DNA of 40,521 bases from positions 1 to 40,521 of the IMG/VR virus record IMGVR_UViG_3300017751_000053. One strand, given 5' to 3'. This document shows positions 40,504 to 40,521 of the stretch, piece after piece. The notes beneath the pieces were generated by a model. The model did no database searches, had not been told where the DNA came from, and saw only the letters and a program-made list of their open reading frames with translations. The DNA is from a virus. A program made the translations under genes and the position numbers. How positions within the stretch are numbered: the first letter of the stretch is position 1; every line of letters starts with the position of its first letter.

Positions 40504-40521
40504 GAGGGCTTTTAAAGTTTC

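Larger units (their letters stand above)
40154..40521. other. Gene-free control region at right end
   Basis: About 370 bases without a credible gene lie upstream of the leftward block. The rightward terminase presumably begins beyond the window, so this is probably the divergent control region. It holds an inverted repeat (40254-40332), a poly-A tract (40348-40361), the second copy of the 14-bp GC motif (40385-40398), three copies of CTAATAGAT and a terminal hairpin. It may also be a replication origin. Confidence 0.6.

Noticed and set aside
1-40521. Search for integrase, repressor, transposase or tRNA genes
   Set aside because: None was recognised by motif in any frame; this fits a lytic phage, but the missing segment could hold more genes.

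Overview
The window is most of the genome of a tailed double-stranded DNA phage. It reads as a siphovirus: portal, MuF-type head protein, scaffold, capsid, neck proteins, tail tube, frameshifted tail chaperone, a 725-residue tape measure and a lambda J-like tip protein. The DNA is very AT-rich, coding density is high, and several small proteins resemble families I know from marine phages (a DUF6447-like protein, a small protein ending in a YWSC motif, an RPGVHSK-type basic protein). I infer an aquatic host with a low-GC genome, possibly SAR11-like, but nothing in the sequence names the host. I see no integrase, repressor, tRNA gene or CRISPR array. The DNA polymerase has a T7-like Tyr at the Pol I Phe762 position. 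Both points suggest a strictly lytic phage.

Layout: positions 1-31851 are read rightward (late genes) and 31886-40153 leftward (early genes). The two blocks meet at a two-way hairpin terminator at 31861-31878. The left edge cuts the large terminase gene, of which only the last 104 codons are present. A structured, gene-free stretch follows (317-804) with a terminator, a G-quadruplex motif and several hairpins. Then come the head genes, with a class Ia ribonucleotide reductase (nrdA, nrdB) and a string of tiny Lys/Cys-rich proteins between the portal and the MuF protein. Neck, tail tube, chaperone, tape measure and tip genes follow. Next is a large adhesion region (about 22.9-30.5 kb) with a collagen-stalk fibre, a second fibre, a YadA-like beta-roll fibre and two smaller proteins. 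The block ends with a group of small membrane proteins, presumably for lysis. I found no recognisable endolysin.

The leftward block is a T7-like replication set plus nucleotide and DNA modification genes. In transcription order from 40153 it has a small Zn-ribbon protein, a basic protein, a single-stranded DNA-binding protein, a Mom-like DNA modification protein, a membrane protein, a dNMP kinase, an adenine-N6-type methyltransferase, a family A DNA polymerase, a 5'-3' exonuclease, an HNH/endonuclease VII-like nuclease and a primase-helicase. Replication, precursor supply (RNR, dNMP kinase) and genome protection (methylase, Mom-like) therefore sit together functionally. The right edge (40154-40521) is gene-free, with an 11-bp inverted repeat, an A14 tract and three copies of a 9-bp repeat. 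It is the likely divergent control and/or origin region.

The most striking points are these. The 732-residue MuF head protein carries a C-terminal HExxH zinc-protease-like domain, an architecture like the MuF polymorphic toxins. A 14-bp GC-rich motif occurs once in each of the two gene-free regions, in the transcription direction of each block. A ~92-residue C-terminal domain is shared by three tail proteins. The DNA polymerase has Gln in place of the motif A steric-gate Glu. A Mom-like protein sits beside a methylase and a dNMP kinase.
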